In this document: positions 24,379 to 33,430 of the stretch, one piece after another
How positions within the stretch are numbered: the stretch's first letter is position 1
Layout of the letters: each line of letters begins with the position of its first letter
Origin: JBBRVW01 sp963784645
GTDB lineage: Bacteria; Actinomycetota; Actinomycetes; JACCUZ01
Assembly (NCBI GenBank): GCA_963784645.1
Contig: CAWARY010000002.1
Location: 186,001 to 250,000 of the forward strand
Direction: 5' to 3'
DNA: 64,000 nt
Program-made: the position numbers and the translations under genes
Notes under the pieces: generated by a model
What the model saw: only the letters and a program-made list of their open reading frames with translations
Database searches by the model: none
What the model was told of the DNA's origin: nothing

Positions 24379-24403
24379 AACGGGTCGCAGACCGGGACGC
24401 TGG

Positions 24404-25408
24404 CTATCCGATCACCGGCGTGTCCCGGGGTGGGCCGAGCGCGTCCGCCAGAACGGGCCGGTCCGGCCCGAAGAGCGGGCTGGGGAGGTCATCGGCGGTG
24501 ACCCAGCGCAGCTCGGCGGCCTCCCCGTCCCCGTCGCCCGACCGACGGACCGGGGTTGCCCGGAACACGACGCCCACGAAGTGGCGCGATGCGCCGTTGG
24601 GGTAGCGGTGGATCTGGGTCCGGGGGTCACTGTAGATGCCGAGGAGCCCGGTGATGCGGGCCTCCCATCCCGTCTCTTCGCGACACTCGCGCAGGGCCGC
24701 TCGAGCCCACGTCTCACCCCGCTCGAGGCCGCCACCGGGGAGGCCCCACGTGTCCTCATCGCGCCGGCGCATCAGCAGCACGCGGCCGTGCGGATCCTCC
24801 AGGACGACGCCTGCGGTGGCTCTGGTCTGCACGTCGCCGGCAGACGTCGGGGCGTCCAGAGGTGGGGCCTCCGACGTGTCGCGCACGCCGAGTACGTCGT
24901 TGACGAAGTCGTCCTTGTCACGTGCGTACGCCGTGAGGTCGGTCCCGTGCGCCTGCGCGAGATCACGCTTGAGCTGGACGTATCGGTCCCGGTGGTCTGC
25001 CCGACGTCGAAGTGCGTCGCGGAAGGCGATCCGCCGCCGCCACAGCAGGGAGGTCGGCTCGGTCAGGTGCAGCTGGTGGGTGCGCTCCCACCAGTGGTCG
25101 GTGTCCGGCCGGAAGAAGTAGTGCGCCTCCTCCGGCCGGTGCACGCCGTGGCGGTAGCCGAGCGCGGTGACGGCCTCGACAGCGGCCGCAGCCTCGGCCA
25201 GGCTGCGGACCGGCGCCATCATGTCGATGATCGGCTTGGCCGCGAGGCCGGGGACCGACGTGGATCCGATGTGCTCCGCAGGCCCGACCAGCCAGTCCGC
25301 CAGGACGACCTCGAGACCGGTCCGCTCGCGCTCGAAGAGCACCGCCCACTGCGGGTCGTACGGGCTCAGCGAGATGGCGGCGGCGTCCCCGGCCTGGTCG
25401 TCCGTCAC
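24404..25408 (-). CDS. GrpB (UPF0157)-NUDIX fusion protein
   Basis: 334 residues from a GTG at 25408, seven bases before the GNAT stop would end the overlap; a GTG six codons upstream is also possible. N-terminal GrpB/UPF0157 nucleotidyltransferase-like domain (about 10-170: YDPQWAVLFERER, HIGSTSVPGLAAKPIIDMM, YVQLKRDLA) and C-terminal NUDIX hydrolase domain (about 205-330) with the box GGGLERGETW...REETGW intact. The GrpB family is inferred to handle nucleotides. A housecleaning role for the fusion is possible, but no substrate can be read from sequence. Confidence 0.88.
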   Translation of the reverse strand: MTDDQAGDAAAISLSPYDPQWAVLFERERTGLEVVLADWLVGPAEHIGSTSVPGLAAKPIIDMMAPVRSLAEAAAAVEAVTALGYRHGVHRPEEAHYFFRPDTDHWWERTHQLHLTEPTSLLWRRRIAFRDALRRRADHRDRYVQLKRDLAQAHGTDLTAYARDKDDFVNDVLGVRDTSEAPPLDAPTSAGDVQTRATAGVVLEDPHGRVLLMRRRDEDTWGLPGGGLERGETWARAALRECREETGWEARITGLLGIYSDPRTQIHRYPNGASRHFVGVVFRATPVRRSGDGDGEAAELRWVTADDLPSPLFGPDRPVLADALGPPRDTPVIG

Positions 25409-25412
25409 GAGC

Positions 25413-25868
25413 TCATCGTTCCCCACAGGTCCGTAGCAGCACGTCACGCGAAGCGGCGAAACCGGCGCGCTCGTACAGCGAACGGGCCGGCTCATTGGCG
25501 TGGACTGTGACGTGTTCGAGGCCGACGGCGTCAGCGTGCCGCACCACCGCCTCGACCAGAGCGGTGCCGATGCCGGCCGACCGGTGCTCGGGAACGACGT
25601 AGACGCTCTGGACGTCGCCGCAGAGCCGCCCCTGCCCGCCGGGCCGCGGCACCCGCGCCGCGATCGCGAGCCACGCCATGCCCACCGCGGCCCCCGACGG
25701 GATCACGCCGAGGAACGGCACGTGGGACGCCTGGTGTGCCTCCCACCAGCGACGCAGCTCCGCCGCGAAGACCGGCTCGGGACCGGCAGGTTGATCGCGC
25801 TCGTCGAACCGTTGGAGCAGCTCGGCCAGCTTCCCCATGTCCTCCGCGGCGCCAACCCTGACCTCCAT
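25413..25868 (-). CDS. GNAT-family N-acetyltransferase
   Basis: 151 residues. The ATG at 25868 is preceded by GAGGGAGG; the frame is open further upstream but low complexity. Acetyl-CoA binding motif VYVVPEHRSAGIGTALVEAV, and the late motif VTVHANEPARSLYERAGFA typical of GNAT enzymes. Substrate unknown. It sits between the GrpB-NUDIX gene and the MurR-type regulator on the same strand and may be co-transcribed with its downstream neighbour (5-bp gap). Confidence 0.9.
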   Translation of the reverse strand: MEVRVGAAEDMGKLAELLQRFDERDQPAGPEPVFAAELRRWWEAHQASHVPFLGVIPSGAAVGMAWLAIAARVPRPGGQGRLCGDVQSVYVVPEHRSAGIGTALVEAVVRHADAVGLEHVTVHANEPARSLYERAGFAASRDVLLRTCGER

Positions 25869-25935
25869 GCGAGCCTCCCTCATGTGCACGGGCTCGAGGC
25901 CGCGCTCGACCGGGCCACTTGCCGTCTGGACCTGA

Positions 25936-26877
25936 CTAGCGGCGGCGCTTGGTGCTGCCGCCGCGGTCGCGCTGGACCCGGTGGCCACTGACGGCGGCGA
26001 GCGTGACCTCGAGCGCTGCCCGCGTCTCCGCGGTGGTCTGGTGGGCGACCCCGACGAACATGAAGTCGACCAGGGTCAGCTGCGCGAGACGGCTCGCCAT
26101 CGCGCCGCTGCGGAACGTCGTCTCGCGCACCGCCGTGGTGAGCACGTGGTCGGCCACGTCGACGATGGGAGAGCGCGGGAAGTTCGTGAGGGCGACGGTG
26201 GTCGCCCCGCTGCGGCGGGCCTGAGCGAGCGCGTCGATGGTGTCGGACGTGACGCCGGTGTGCGAGATGCCGATCGCCACGTCGCCGGGCTGCAGCAGGG
26301 CGGCGCTGGTCAGGGCGATGTGGGTGTCCGACCAGGCGAAGGCGATCTGACCGATGCGGTGCAGCTTCTGCTGGAAGTCCATCGCGACGAACGCGCTGGC
26401 CCCCACGCCGTACACATCGATGCGGCGGGCGGCGACGAGCGCGTCGACCACGGCCTGCAACGCCGCGAGGTCCAGGTGGGACGCCGTCTCCTCGACCGCC
26501 CGGGCGTCGGCGAAGGCGATCTTCTCGACGATCGCCGCGAGGTCGTCGTCAGGGCCGATGTCGCCGCCGACCACGCGCGCACCGTTGTCCGCACGGCCGG
26601 ACTCGGTGGCCAGCGTCAGGCGCAGCTGCGGGTAGCCGGACAGGCCGAGGGTCCGGCAGAACCGGATCACCGTGGTCTCGGAGGTGGCGCACCTCTGGGC
26701 CAGCTCGGTGATCGTGCTGGCCGCGACCGCCCGCGGCGCCTCGAGCACTTCCTGCGCCACTCGTCGCTCGGAGCGCGACAGGGACGGCAGGATGGCGCGC
26801 AGCCGCACGGCCAGGGAGACGGGACCCTGGCCGTCAGGGATCGATGAGGTGGCATCGACGTTCGCGGCTCCGGACAT
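25936..26877 (-). CDS. MurR/RpiR-family regulator (HTH + SIS)
   Basis: 313 residues. N-terminal HTH_6 domain (about 25-100: SLSRSERRVAQEVLEAPRAV, TITELAQRCATSETTVIRFC) and a SIS phosphosugar-binding domain (about 140-265: IDVYGVGASAFVAMDF, GDVAIGISHTGVTSDTIDAL). Regulators of this type sense sugar phosphates, for example MurNAc-6-phosphate for MurR. It lies 18 bp after the serine hydrolase and is the last gene of the nagZ-namZ-hydrolase operon, so it probably controls the salvage locus. The short leader before its ATG contains GATGTAACTTTCC, a possible half-site. Confidence 0.9.
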   Translation of the reverse strand: MSGAANVDATSSIPDGQGPVSLAVRLRAILPSLSRSERRVAQEVLEAPRAVAASTITELAQRCATSETTVIRFCRTLGLSGYPQLRLTLATESGRADNGARVVGGDIGPDDDLAAIVEKIAFADARAVEETASHLDLAALQAVVDALVAARRIDVYGVGASAFVAMDFQQKLHRIGQIAFAWSDTHIALTSAALLQPGDVAIGISHTGVTSDTIDALAQARRSGATTVALTNFPRSPIVDVADHVLTTAVRETTFRSGAMASRLAQLTLVDFMFVGVAHQTTAETRAALEVTLAAVSGHRVQRDRGGSTKRRR

Positions 26878-26895
26878 GAAGGAAAGTTACATCGG

Positions 26896-28575
26896 TCAGG
26901 TCGCCGAGGCGGACCAGCCCGCGAGCTGCATCGCATCTGCGTCCCGCTGCCGGGAGTCGTCGAAGGCGACGCGGCCCGGAGAGGTCACGCGGATCCCGTC
27001 GACGTACACACCGCGGCCCTGGTACAGCGCGTCGGAGGCGTACGTCCACCGCAGGGTCACGGCACCGTCGAGGGCACCGAGGTCCAGCGACTGGGAGCCC
27101 CACTTCTTGCCGGACCAGCCGGACCAGTGCGTCAGCTCCTGCCAGGTGCTGCCGCCGTCGGACGAGGCCTCCAGCGTCACGACGTCGGTCGGCTCGGTGT
27201 CGTACCAGAGGTCGAAGGTCAGGCGGGAGGGTGCGCTGCTCAGCTGCACGGGCACGGACAGGGCCACCGTGCGGGCGTCTCCCACACCGGAGAACCAGGC
27301 GGTGCGACCCTCCCGCGGCCGCACCGGGAGCGCGAGCGCCAGGTCGCGGGCGACTGCGCGCCGGGCCGGGTTGTTGCTGCCCCAGCTGCGGCTCGGGTGC
27401 ACCCGGTTGGTGAGCAGGATGACGAACGACCGGGTCGTCCGGTCGATGACGATCGACGTGCCGGTGTAGCCGGTGTGCCCGGCGGTCGCGGGGGACGAGA
27501 GCCCGTCCATGTACCACCTCTGGTCGAGCTCGAAGCCGAGCCCGTGCGAGTTCCCCGGGAACGCGGCGTTCTCGTTGTGCAGCAGGGAGTCGACCGAGTT
27601 CTCGCTGAGGATGCGCGTGCCGCCGTAGGACCCGCCGTTGATGATGGTCTGGGCCAGTACGGCCAGGTCGTCGGCCGTGGAGAAGACACCGGCGTGCCCC
27701 GCGACCCCGTTCAGCGCCCACGCGTTCTCGTCGTGCACGCTGCCGCGCACCATGCCACGTGCCGGCGCGGTCTGGTACTCCGTTGCGGCGATCCGGTCGA
27801 GCTCGGACGCCGGGGGGTTGTAACCGGTGTCGCGCATCCCGAGCGGCCCGGTGATCCGGTCGTGCACCACCTGGTCCAACGGCTTGCCGGTGGCCAGCTC
27901 GACCAGCTTGCCGGCCGTGATCATGTTCAGGTCGGAGTAGAGGTACGTGCTGCCCGGCGCGTTCACCAGCTTCGCGTCGTAGACCGCCTGGATGCGCTCC
28001 TCCGGCGTCGGGTACCTGCTCCACAGCGGCAGCCAGGCCGGGAACCCCGACGTGTGCGTGAGCAGCTGGCGCACGGTCACGAACTGCTTGCCGTTCGCGG
28101 CGAAGGCCGGGAGGTACGACGCGACGGCTCGGTCCAGGTCGATCCGACCTGCTTCGACCTGCTGCACGAGTGCGAGGGAGGTGAACAGCTTCGACACCGA
28201 CGCGAGGTCGAAGATGGTGTCGGTCCGGGCGGGCACCCACTGGTCGCGCGGGAGCTCGGTGCCGTCGCCGTCGGCATAGCGCAGCGCGTAGCCCGCAGCA
28301 GCTCGCTGCACCACGTAGCCGTCGTGCCCGGCCAGCACCACACCCCCGGCGTACAGGGGTCGGGTCGGCGAGGGTTCCAGGTACGACCGGAGGTCGGTCG
28401 CCATCTGCTCGACGGGGGCGGCGACCAGCCCCGCCTGCTGCGGCGTCCCGTCGCGGAGCACCCGCGAGGTCCGCTCGCCGGCGGTGGACCCGCCGGCCGA
28501 CGTGAGCGTCATGGTCGAGGCGACGAGAGCCGCCACGGCGAGCGCGACGGCCGGGCGCCGTGCCCCCGCCCTCAT
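26896..28575 (-). CDS. secreted penicillin-binding-like serine hydrolase (class C beta-lactamase fold)
   Basis: 559 residues. The ATG at 28575 overlaps the namZ stop (ATGA). A signal peptide (PAVALAVAALVASTMTLTSAG) is followed by a beta-lactamase-related domain with SxxK (LASVSKLFTS), YxN-type YSDLN and the GHTGYTG motif replacing KTG, then a C-terminal ~130-residue beta-sandwich (TFDLWYDTEPTDVVTLEASS ... VYVDGIRV) like those of secreted hydrolases. Its place beside namZ and nagZ mirrors Bacillus ybbE-ybbD-ybbC. It probably trims peptides from muropeptides; the substrate is inferred. Confidence 0.9.
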   Translation of the reverse strand: MRAGARRPAVALAVAALVASTMTLTSAGGSTAGERTSRVLRDGTPQQAGLVAAPVEQMATDLRSYLEPSPTRPLYAGGVVLAGHDGYVVQRAAAGYALRYADGDGTELPRDQWVPARTDTIFDLASVSKLFTSLALVQQVEAGRIDLDRAVASYLPAFAANGKQFVTVRQLLTHTSGFPAWLPLWSRYPTPEERIQAVYDAKLVNAPGSTYLYSDLNMITAGKLVELATGKPLDQVVHDRITGPLGMRDTGYNPPASELDRIAATEYQTAPARGMVRGSVHDENAWALNGVAGHAGVFSTADDLAVLAQTIINGGSYGGTRILSENSVDSLLHNENAAFPGNSHGLGFELDQRWYMDGLSSPATAGHTGYTGTSIVIDRTTRSFVILLTNRVHPSRSWGSNNPARRAVARDLALALPVRPREGRTAWFSGVGDARTVALSVPVQLSSAPSRLTFDLWYDTEPTDVVTLEASSDGGSTWQELTHWSGWSGKKWGSQSLDLGALDGAVTLRWTYASDALYQGRGVYVDGIRVTSPGRVAFDDSRQRDADAMQLAGWSASAT

Positions 28576-29918
28576 CCCTGGGCTCCGCCGTACGGGCCGT
28601 ACAGCAGGTGCTCGCGTCGCTTGGCGTCGAACGCGGCCAGCTCGTCCTGCCACGCGGCGACGACCTCGTCGGTCGACGCGCCGGCGTCGACCATCGTCCG
28701 GAACCTCGTCGAGCCGGTCAGCTTGTCGATCCAGTTGTCCGACCGCCAGGCGAACTCAGATCCGTAGATCCGCTTGGCCGCCACGATCATGTCGGTTCCG
28801 GTGCGCAGGGCGTCGAAGGTCGACGGGTCGGTCACCTGCAGCTGCACGCCCGCGCAGGACTTGTTGACGTGCTTGGAGAACGTCGGCGTGAAGTAGGCCT
28901 CCCGGATCAGCACCCCCGGATGCTTCTGGTCGCGCAGCTCCTGGGCCCACCGCTCGTCGACGTACGGCGCGCCGACCAGCTCGAACGGCCGGGTCGTCCC
29001 CCGGCCCTCGGACAGGTTGGTCCCCTCGAACATGCAGGTGCCGGGGTAGACGAGCGCGGTGTCCGGGGTCGGCATGTTGGGCGACGGCAGGACCCAGGGC
29101 AGGCCGGTGTCGGCGTACGCCTGCCGGCGGTCCCAGCCACGCATCCGCACCACGTCGACCTGCAGCGGCTGGTCGGTCTCGTCCGGGAGGTACTCCGCGG
29201 CGAAGAGCAGGGCCAGCTCACCGACGGTCATGGCGTGCTGCTGGCAGATCTCACGACGCCCGACGAACGTCGCGAACGCCCGGTCGAGGACCGGACCGCG
29301 CGGCACGCGCCCGGTCGTGGGGTTCGGCCGGTCCAGGACGACGAAACGCTTGCCGGTCACGGCAGCCGCGACCATGCAGTCGTACATCGTCCAGATGTAG
29401 GTGTAGAACCGCGCACCCGCGTCCTGGATGTCGAAGACCATCGTGTCCACGCCGGAGCGGCGGACGATGTCGGCCAGCGCGTCACCGCTCTTGAGGTAGG
29501 TGTCCCAGACCGTCAGCCCGGTGCGCTCGTCGACGTAGCTGCCCTCGGAGCCGCCGGCCTGGGCCGTGCCCCGGAAGCCGTGCTCCGGTCCGAAGACGGC
29601 TACCAGATCCACCTGGTCCGACGCCGCCATCACGTCGACCTCGTGGGTCAGGTCCGGCAGCACCCCGGTCGGGTTGGTGACGATGCCCACCTTCTGGCCG
29701 CGGAGCACGTCGTAACTGCTCGTGATCAGCTCCTGGGCGCCGGTCCGCACCGGCCGGCCGCCGCTCGGCGCCGTGGCCGCTGCGGCCGGGCCGGCCAGTG
29801 CCGGTCCGGCGGCCATTCCGGCGGCCGCGGCACCCAGGGCGCCGAGAAAGCCCCGCCGGCCGAGGCCGGGCGGCCGGGCCCGCGTGTCAGTCGGGTCGGT
29901 CATGTCGGGCTCCCTCAT
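28572..29918 (-). CDS. namZ: NamZ-type exo-beta-N-acetylmuramidase (DUF1343)
   Basis: 448 residues with a twin-arginine signal (GRRGFLGALGAAAAG...), so exported folded. DUF1343 body: VGIVTNPTGVL, VFGPEHGFRG, WDTYLKSGDAL, MVFDIQDAGARFYTYIWTM, VVLDRPNP, EGTNLSEGRGTTRPFELVGA. Bacillus NamZ (YbbC) of this family removes non-reducing-end MurNAc from peptidoglycan glycans. Start ATG overlaps the nagZ stop (ATGA); an ATG five codons later is an alternative. Works with the neighbouring NagZ, which removes GlcNAc, to dismantle glycan chains from the end. Confidence 0.93.
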   Translation of the reverse strand: MREPDMTDPTDTRARPPGLGRRGFLGALGAAAAGMAAGPALAGPAAAATAPSGGRPVRTGAQELITSSYDVLRGQKVGIVTNPTGVLPDLTHEVDVMAASDQVDLVAVFGPEHGFRGTAQAGGSEGSYVDERTGLTVWDTYLKSGDALADIVRRSGVDTMVFDIQDAGARFYTYIWTMYDCMVAAAVTGKRFVVLDRPNPTTGRVPRGPVLDRAFATFVGRREICQQHAMTVGELALLFAAEYLPDETDQPLQVDVVRMRGWDRRQAYADTGLPWVLPSPNMPTPDTALVYPGTCMFEGTNLSEGRGTTRPFELVGAPYVDERWAQELRDQKHPGVLIREAYFTPTFSKHVNKSCAGVQLQVTDPSTFDALRTGTDMIVAAKRIYGSEFAWRSDNWIDKLTGSTRFRTMVDAGASTDEVVAAWQDELAAFDAKRREHLLYGPYGGAQG

Positions 29919-31699
29919 GACGTGGACGTCAGGCCGTGGCCGAACGGGTAGAGCGTCGCGCCCGGGTCACCGGCGATGGGGATGGCGACCGGCAGCAGGC
30001 CCGCGGGCTGGACCTCACCGAAGAGCACCCGGGCGAGGGACTCGACGGAGATCGCGGTGGTGGAGTAGGTCGCGAGGTAGGTCGGCGCGTCGGTGAAGTA
30101 CGCGATGTCGTAGGGGTCGCGCACCGCCACCACGACGACGGGTTTCCCGGTGGCCAGCAGCTGCTTGACCAGCTTCTGCTGACCGGCACTCGTCCAGGCC
30201 TTGTTGGTCGCGACGACGACCTGGTCGCTGGCCTGCGCCTGCGCCACGGCAGCGGCGATGGTCGCGTCGCTCGGCGCGGTTCCGGTGTTGTACGCCGTCG
30301 CGGCCGGTCCGCGGGCGGAGATCCGCTCGGCGAGGCCAGAGGTGACACTCGCGCCGGTGACGAGGACCTTCTGGGCGCCGTTGGCGAGTGGCAGCGTGTC
30401 GGTGTCGTCCTTCACCAGGGTGACGGTGGTGTCGGTGATCTCCTGGGCCCGCTTCTGGTGCGCCTCGGTGCCCACCAGGGAGCTGACCTTCGACTCGTCG
30501 ACGAAGACGTTCTTCGGCTTGAAGAGACCGCGGGTCATCTTCAGCTGCAGGACGCGGTGCACCGACTGGTCGATCCGGGCCTCGGTGAGCTCACCGGAGC
30601 GCACGGCGTCGAGAACGGCGTTGTAGGCGATGCCCAGCTTGCCGGGAGCCGGCATCAGCAGCTGGTCGACGCCGGCCTTCAGCGCCAGCACCGGGATGCG
30701 GTCGTCGCCGAAACCGTCGCGCACGCCCTGCATGGTCAGCGCGTCGGTGATGACCACGCCGTCGTAGCCCATCTCGCCCCGCAGGATGTCGGTGATGATC
30801 GGCTTCGAGAGGGTGGCCGGCGTCCCGGACGGGTCGAGTGCAGGAACGACGATGTGCGCGGTCATGATCGTGTCGATGCCGCGGCTGATCGCGGCCCGGA
30901 ACGGCGGGGCGTCGATGCGCTCCCACTCCTCGCGACTGTGGTTGATGATCGGCACGCCGTAGTGGCTGTCGGTCGCCGTGTCGCCGTGACCGGGGAAGTG
31001 CTTCGCGGTGGCGGCCACGTTGGCGCTCTGGTAGCCGTCGACGCTCGCCGCCACCAGGTCGGACACCAGCGACGGGTCGGACCCGAACGACCGCACACCG
31101 ATGACCGGGTTCTGCGCGTTCACGTTGACGTCAGCGACCGGGGCGAAGTTCTGGTTGATGCCGACGGCCCGCAGCTCCTGGCCGCTGATCCGGGCCGCGT
31201 CGTAGGCGTTGGGCACGCTGCGTCCCGCGCCCAGCGCCATGTTGCCCGGCAGCTGGGTGGCCGGCGGTCCGACCCGGGTGACCACCCCGTGCTCCTGGTC
31301 GGTGCTGATCTGCAGCGGGATGCCGGACCGCTGGGCGGTCGCCACCCGCTGCAGGCCGTTGGACAGGCCGGCGATCTGCTCGGGGTCCGCCACGTTGTTC
31401 GACCAGGCGAAGTAGATGATCCCGCCGACGTGGTACTTCTCGATCAGCTCCTTGCCGTTCGCGACGCCGAGGTCCTGCTCGTTGTGCGCGACGTCGGCCG
31501 GGTCGGTCGTGTCGGCGGTCTGCCCGTAGGCGTAGGTGACGAAGAGCTGCCCGACCTTCTCCTCCAGCGTCATCCGCTTGATGATCTGGTCGATCCGGTC
31601 GCTGCTGCTCGCCGCCGCCGGGCCAGCCACAGAGGTCAGCGCGAGCGCACAGGCCACGAGCAGGAGCAGGGGTCGGAGTCGGGCGCGGATCTCGGGCAC
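29915..31699 (-). CDS. nagZ: secreted beta-N-acetylglucosaminidase NagZ (GH3)
   Basis: 594 residues from a GTG with GGAGG. A Sec signal peptide (LRPLLLLVACALALTSVAGPAAA) is followed by the GH3 catalytic domain (about 35-370) with substrate and catalytic motifs TDQEHGVVTRVGP, AKHFPGHGDTATDSHYGVP (Asp-His dyad loop typical of NagZ) and the nucleophile Asp in VVITDALTMQGV, then the C-terminal GH3 domain (about 410-590). Unlike proteobacterial cytosolic NagZ it is long and exported, like the Bacillus YbbD form. First gene of the operon nagZ-namZ-hydrolase-murR. Confidence 0.95.
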   Translation of the reverse strand: MPEIRARLRPLLLLVACALALTSVAGPAAASSSDRIDQIIKRMTLEEKVGQLFVTYAYGQTADTTDPADVAHNEQDLGVANGKELIEKYHVGGIIYFAWSNNVADPEQIAGLSNGLQRVATAQRSGIPLQISTDQEHGVVTRVGPPATQLPGNMALGAGRSVPNAYDAARISGQELRAVGINQNFAPVADVNVNAQNPVIGVRSFGSDPSLVSDLVAASVDGYQSANVAATAKHFPGHGDTATDSHYGVPIINHSREEWERIDAPPFRAAISRGIDTIMTAHIVVPALDPSGTPATLSKPIITDILRGEMGYDGVVITDALTMQGVRDGFGDDRIPVLALKAGVDQLLMPAPGKLGIAYNAVLDAVRSGELTEARIDQSVHRVLQLKMTRGLFKPKNVFVDESKVSSLVGTEAHQKRAQEITDTTVTLVKDDTDTLPLANGAQKVLVTGASVTSGLAERISARGPAATAYNTGTAPSDATIAAAVAQAQASDQVVVATNKAWTSAGQQKLVKQLLATGKPVVVVAVRDPYDIAYFTDAPTYLATYSTTAISVESLARVLFGEVQPAGLLPVAIPIAGDPGATLYPFGHGLTSTS

Positions 31700-31999
31700 G
31701 GTGCCTCCAGAGGCCGGGGGGGCGCGCCGGGGCGGCGCGAGTCAGCACCGGGTCGAGGGCGGGCCGGCTTCCCTGAAACCGAGCAACACGATCACGATGC
31801 GGGACGAAACTTAGCGACGTATGGCGCTCGAGGTCAACGGTCAAGTCATCAGGAATGGGAGAAAGCAGACCACGAGGAAGGCACGAGTAGGATTGTTTGT
31901 AGTACATACGAACCACGGGTTCAGCGCCTGGCGGCTCCTGGCGGCTCCTGGCGGCGACCCGGCGGACAGCACTGCTCGCAGCGACGAAGGGCAAGGCAG
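31700..31999. other. divergent promoter region between nagZ and the ROK regulator
   Basis: 300 bp, no gene. AT-richer patches at 31790-31860 and 31885-31915 likely hold the two promoters. It contains the palindrome-bearing site 31894-31914. Confidence 0.6.
31894..31914. promoter_or_regulatory. putative regulator site upstream of the ROK gene
   Basis: TGTTTGTAGTACATACGAAC, centred on the small palindrome TGTA-G-TACA. The sequence at 33343-33365, read on the other strand, shares TGTTTGTA and TTACATGCGAA around a larger palindrome. Sharing of the flanks suggests one DNA-binding protein, possibly the ROK regulator encoded between them. Inferred. Confidence 0.4.
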
Positions 32000-33277
32000 A
32001 TGAGCGACCTTCCTGCCGGCGCGACGACAGCTTCGCGCGCCAGCGGCTCCGCGGCTGCTGCTCGGCAGATCCCTCCACCCGGTCGCACCCGCGGGTCGGC
32101 ACGACAGTCGACGATGCTGTCCTCGTCCCGGGCCGGCGAGGTCAACCGTGCTCGGGTGCTGAAGACCCTCTACGCCAACGGCCCGCTCGCCCGGCCGGAG
32201 CTCGCGCGCCTGACCGGCTCGACCCGGGCGACGATCGGCCAGATCGTCCAGCCGTTCCTCGACGAAGGGCTGCTGGAGGAGCAGGCTCCGCTGGCCAGCG
32301 GGTCTCGTGGTGGCAAGCGAGCCAGGCCGGTCTGGTTCTCCAGTGCCGGCTGGCCGGTCGGCGCCGTGCTCATGCTCCCTGAGGGCGCGCACGCTGCCGT
32401 GGTCACCGCCGGCGGGGAGGTCACGGCGAGGGCCACCGTCCCGGTTCGCCCGACCAGGAAGAACCACGACCTGGTCGCCGATCGGTTGACCAGCCTGTTG
32501 CGAGAGATCACGGCCAACGCTGCATCGCCGCTGCGCGGCATCGGCATCGCGGTCGCCGGGATGGTCGACACGCAGACGGGCGAGATCGTCCGGTCGGACC
32601 ACGCACCAGGCTTCAACGGCCTCGCGGTCGGCCCACTGGTCGCCGAGAGTCTCGGCGTGCCAGCCTTCGTCGAGATGCAACCTCGCGCCCAGGCTCTCGG
32701 AGACATGCTCTTCGGTGCGGGCCGGGGCGAGTCGTCGTACTGCTCGCTGTACGTCGGGGAAGGCATCGGCGCCGGGTTCATCTTCGACGGCGCCCTGCAC
32801 CGCGGAGCCCGGGGCGCCGGGGGCGAGGTCGGCCACACCATCATCGACCGGGACGGCCCGCGCTGCGAGTGCGGGCTCACGGGGTGCTGGGAGGCGTTGG
32901 CCGCGACCCGGTGGCTTCGCGACGAGGCCGCCGCACGAGGTCTGCCCCAGCCGAAGACCATGGGAGCAGCTCGCCTGTCGGCCCTCGCACCGCAGAACCC
33001 GGCCGCCGAGGCGCTGCTCGAGGACTACGCCGCGAACATCGGCGTCGGCATCGCGAACCTGCAGCAGATCCTCGGCATCGGGCTGTTCATCGTGCACGGC
33101 GAGCCGGTCGGCGGTGGCGAAGCGCTGCGCGCTTCTATCGAGAACCACGTGCGTCGTCAGGCCTTCGCCCATCCGGGCGGGGAGCCGCGCGTCGTCTTCG
33201 CGGACCCCGACGACTACGCGACCCTGCGGGGCGCCGCGAGCATCGTGCTCTCCCGGTCGCTCGACGTGGCCTTCTGA
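32000..33277 (+). CDS. ROK-family transcriptional regulator (NagC-like)
   Basis: 425 residues. N-terminal winged HTH (about 35-95: VNRARVLKTLYANGPLARPE, STRATIGQIVQPFLDEGLL), then a ROK sugar-binding domain (GIGIAVAGMVDTQTGEIV, YVGEGIGAGFIFDG, GGEVGHTIID) with the zinc motif CECGLTGCWE. Such regulators sense GlcNAc, MurNAc or their phosphates. The chosen ATG has a weak purine-rich site; a later ATG (SSSRAGEVN) is possible. Divergent from nagZ; it probably co-controls the salvage locus with the MurR-type protein. Confidence 0.9.
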   Translation: MSDLPAGATTASRASGSAAAARQIPPPGRTRGSARQSTMLSSSRAGEVNRARVLKTLYANGPLARPELARLTGSTRATIGQIVQPFLDEGLLEEQAPLASGSRGGKRARPVWFSSAGWPVGAVLMLPEGAHAAVVTAGGEVTARATVPVRPTRKNHDLVADRLTSLLREITANAASPLRGIGIAVAGMVDTQTGEIVRSDHAPGFNGLAVGPLVAESLGVPAFVEMQPRAQALGDMLFGAGRGESSYCSLYVGEGIGAGFIFDGALHRGARGAGGEVGHTIIDRDGPRCECGLTGCWEALAATRWLRDEAAARGLPQPKTMGAARLSALAPQNPAAEALLEDYAANIGVGIANLQQILGIGLFIVHGEPVGGGEALRASIENHVRRQAFAHPGGEPRVVFADPDDYATLRGAASIVLSRSLDVAF

Positions 33278-33342
33278 CCGCTCTCCCGCGGGTTGGTCAC
33301 GGTCCGGGGCCGACCTGGCCGAGTCCCTTGACCCGTCGTCCG

Positions 33343-33365
33343 TTCGCATGTAAGTCTTACAAACA
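33343..33365. promoter_or_regulatory. palindrome between the convergent ROK and BadF genes
   Basis: Perfect palindrome TGTAAG-T-CTTACA (33349-33361) with flanks matching the site at 31894-31914. It lies between two gene ends, so a role as operator is not obvious; it could be a terminator or a distal looping site for the ROK protein. Confidence 0.4.
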
Positions 33366-33430
33366 TCCGAACCTCATGCCGGACCGTGGTCGACGGTCAC
33401 CTCAGCGCAGAGCGCCCCGGCCTGACCTCC

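Larger units (their letters stand above)
24102..24403. other. right island boundary, non-coding
   Basis: 302 bp without a gene. Holds the last 158 bp of the island, the right 53-bp att repeat (24260-24312) and a palindrome (24323-24378). Before the island arrived, the sequence from 24313 would have directly followed the tRNA-Gly gene. Confidence 0.75.

Noticed and set aside
26834..28240. Long open frame in a second minus-strand phase of the serine hydrolase gene
   Set aside because: Arginine/proline-rich shadow of the real beta-lactamase-fold frame.
29936..31990. Very long plus-strand open frame opposite namZ/nagZ leading into the ROK gene
   Set aside because: Valine/arginine/aspartate-rich translation mirrors the minus-strand genes; only the part from 32000 has domain character.
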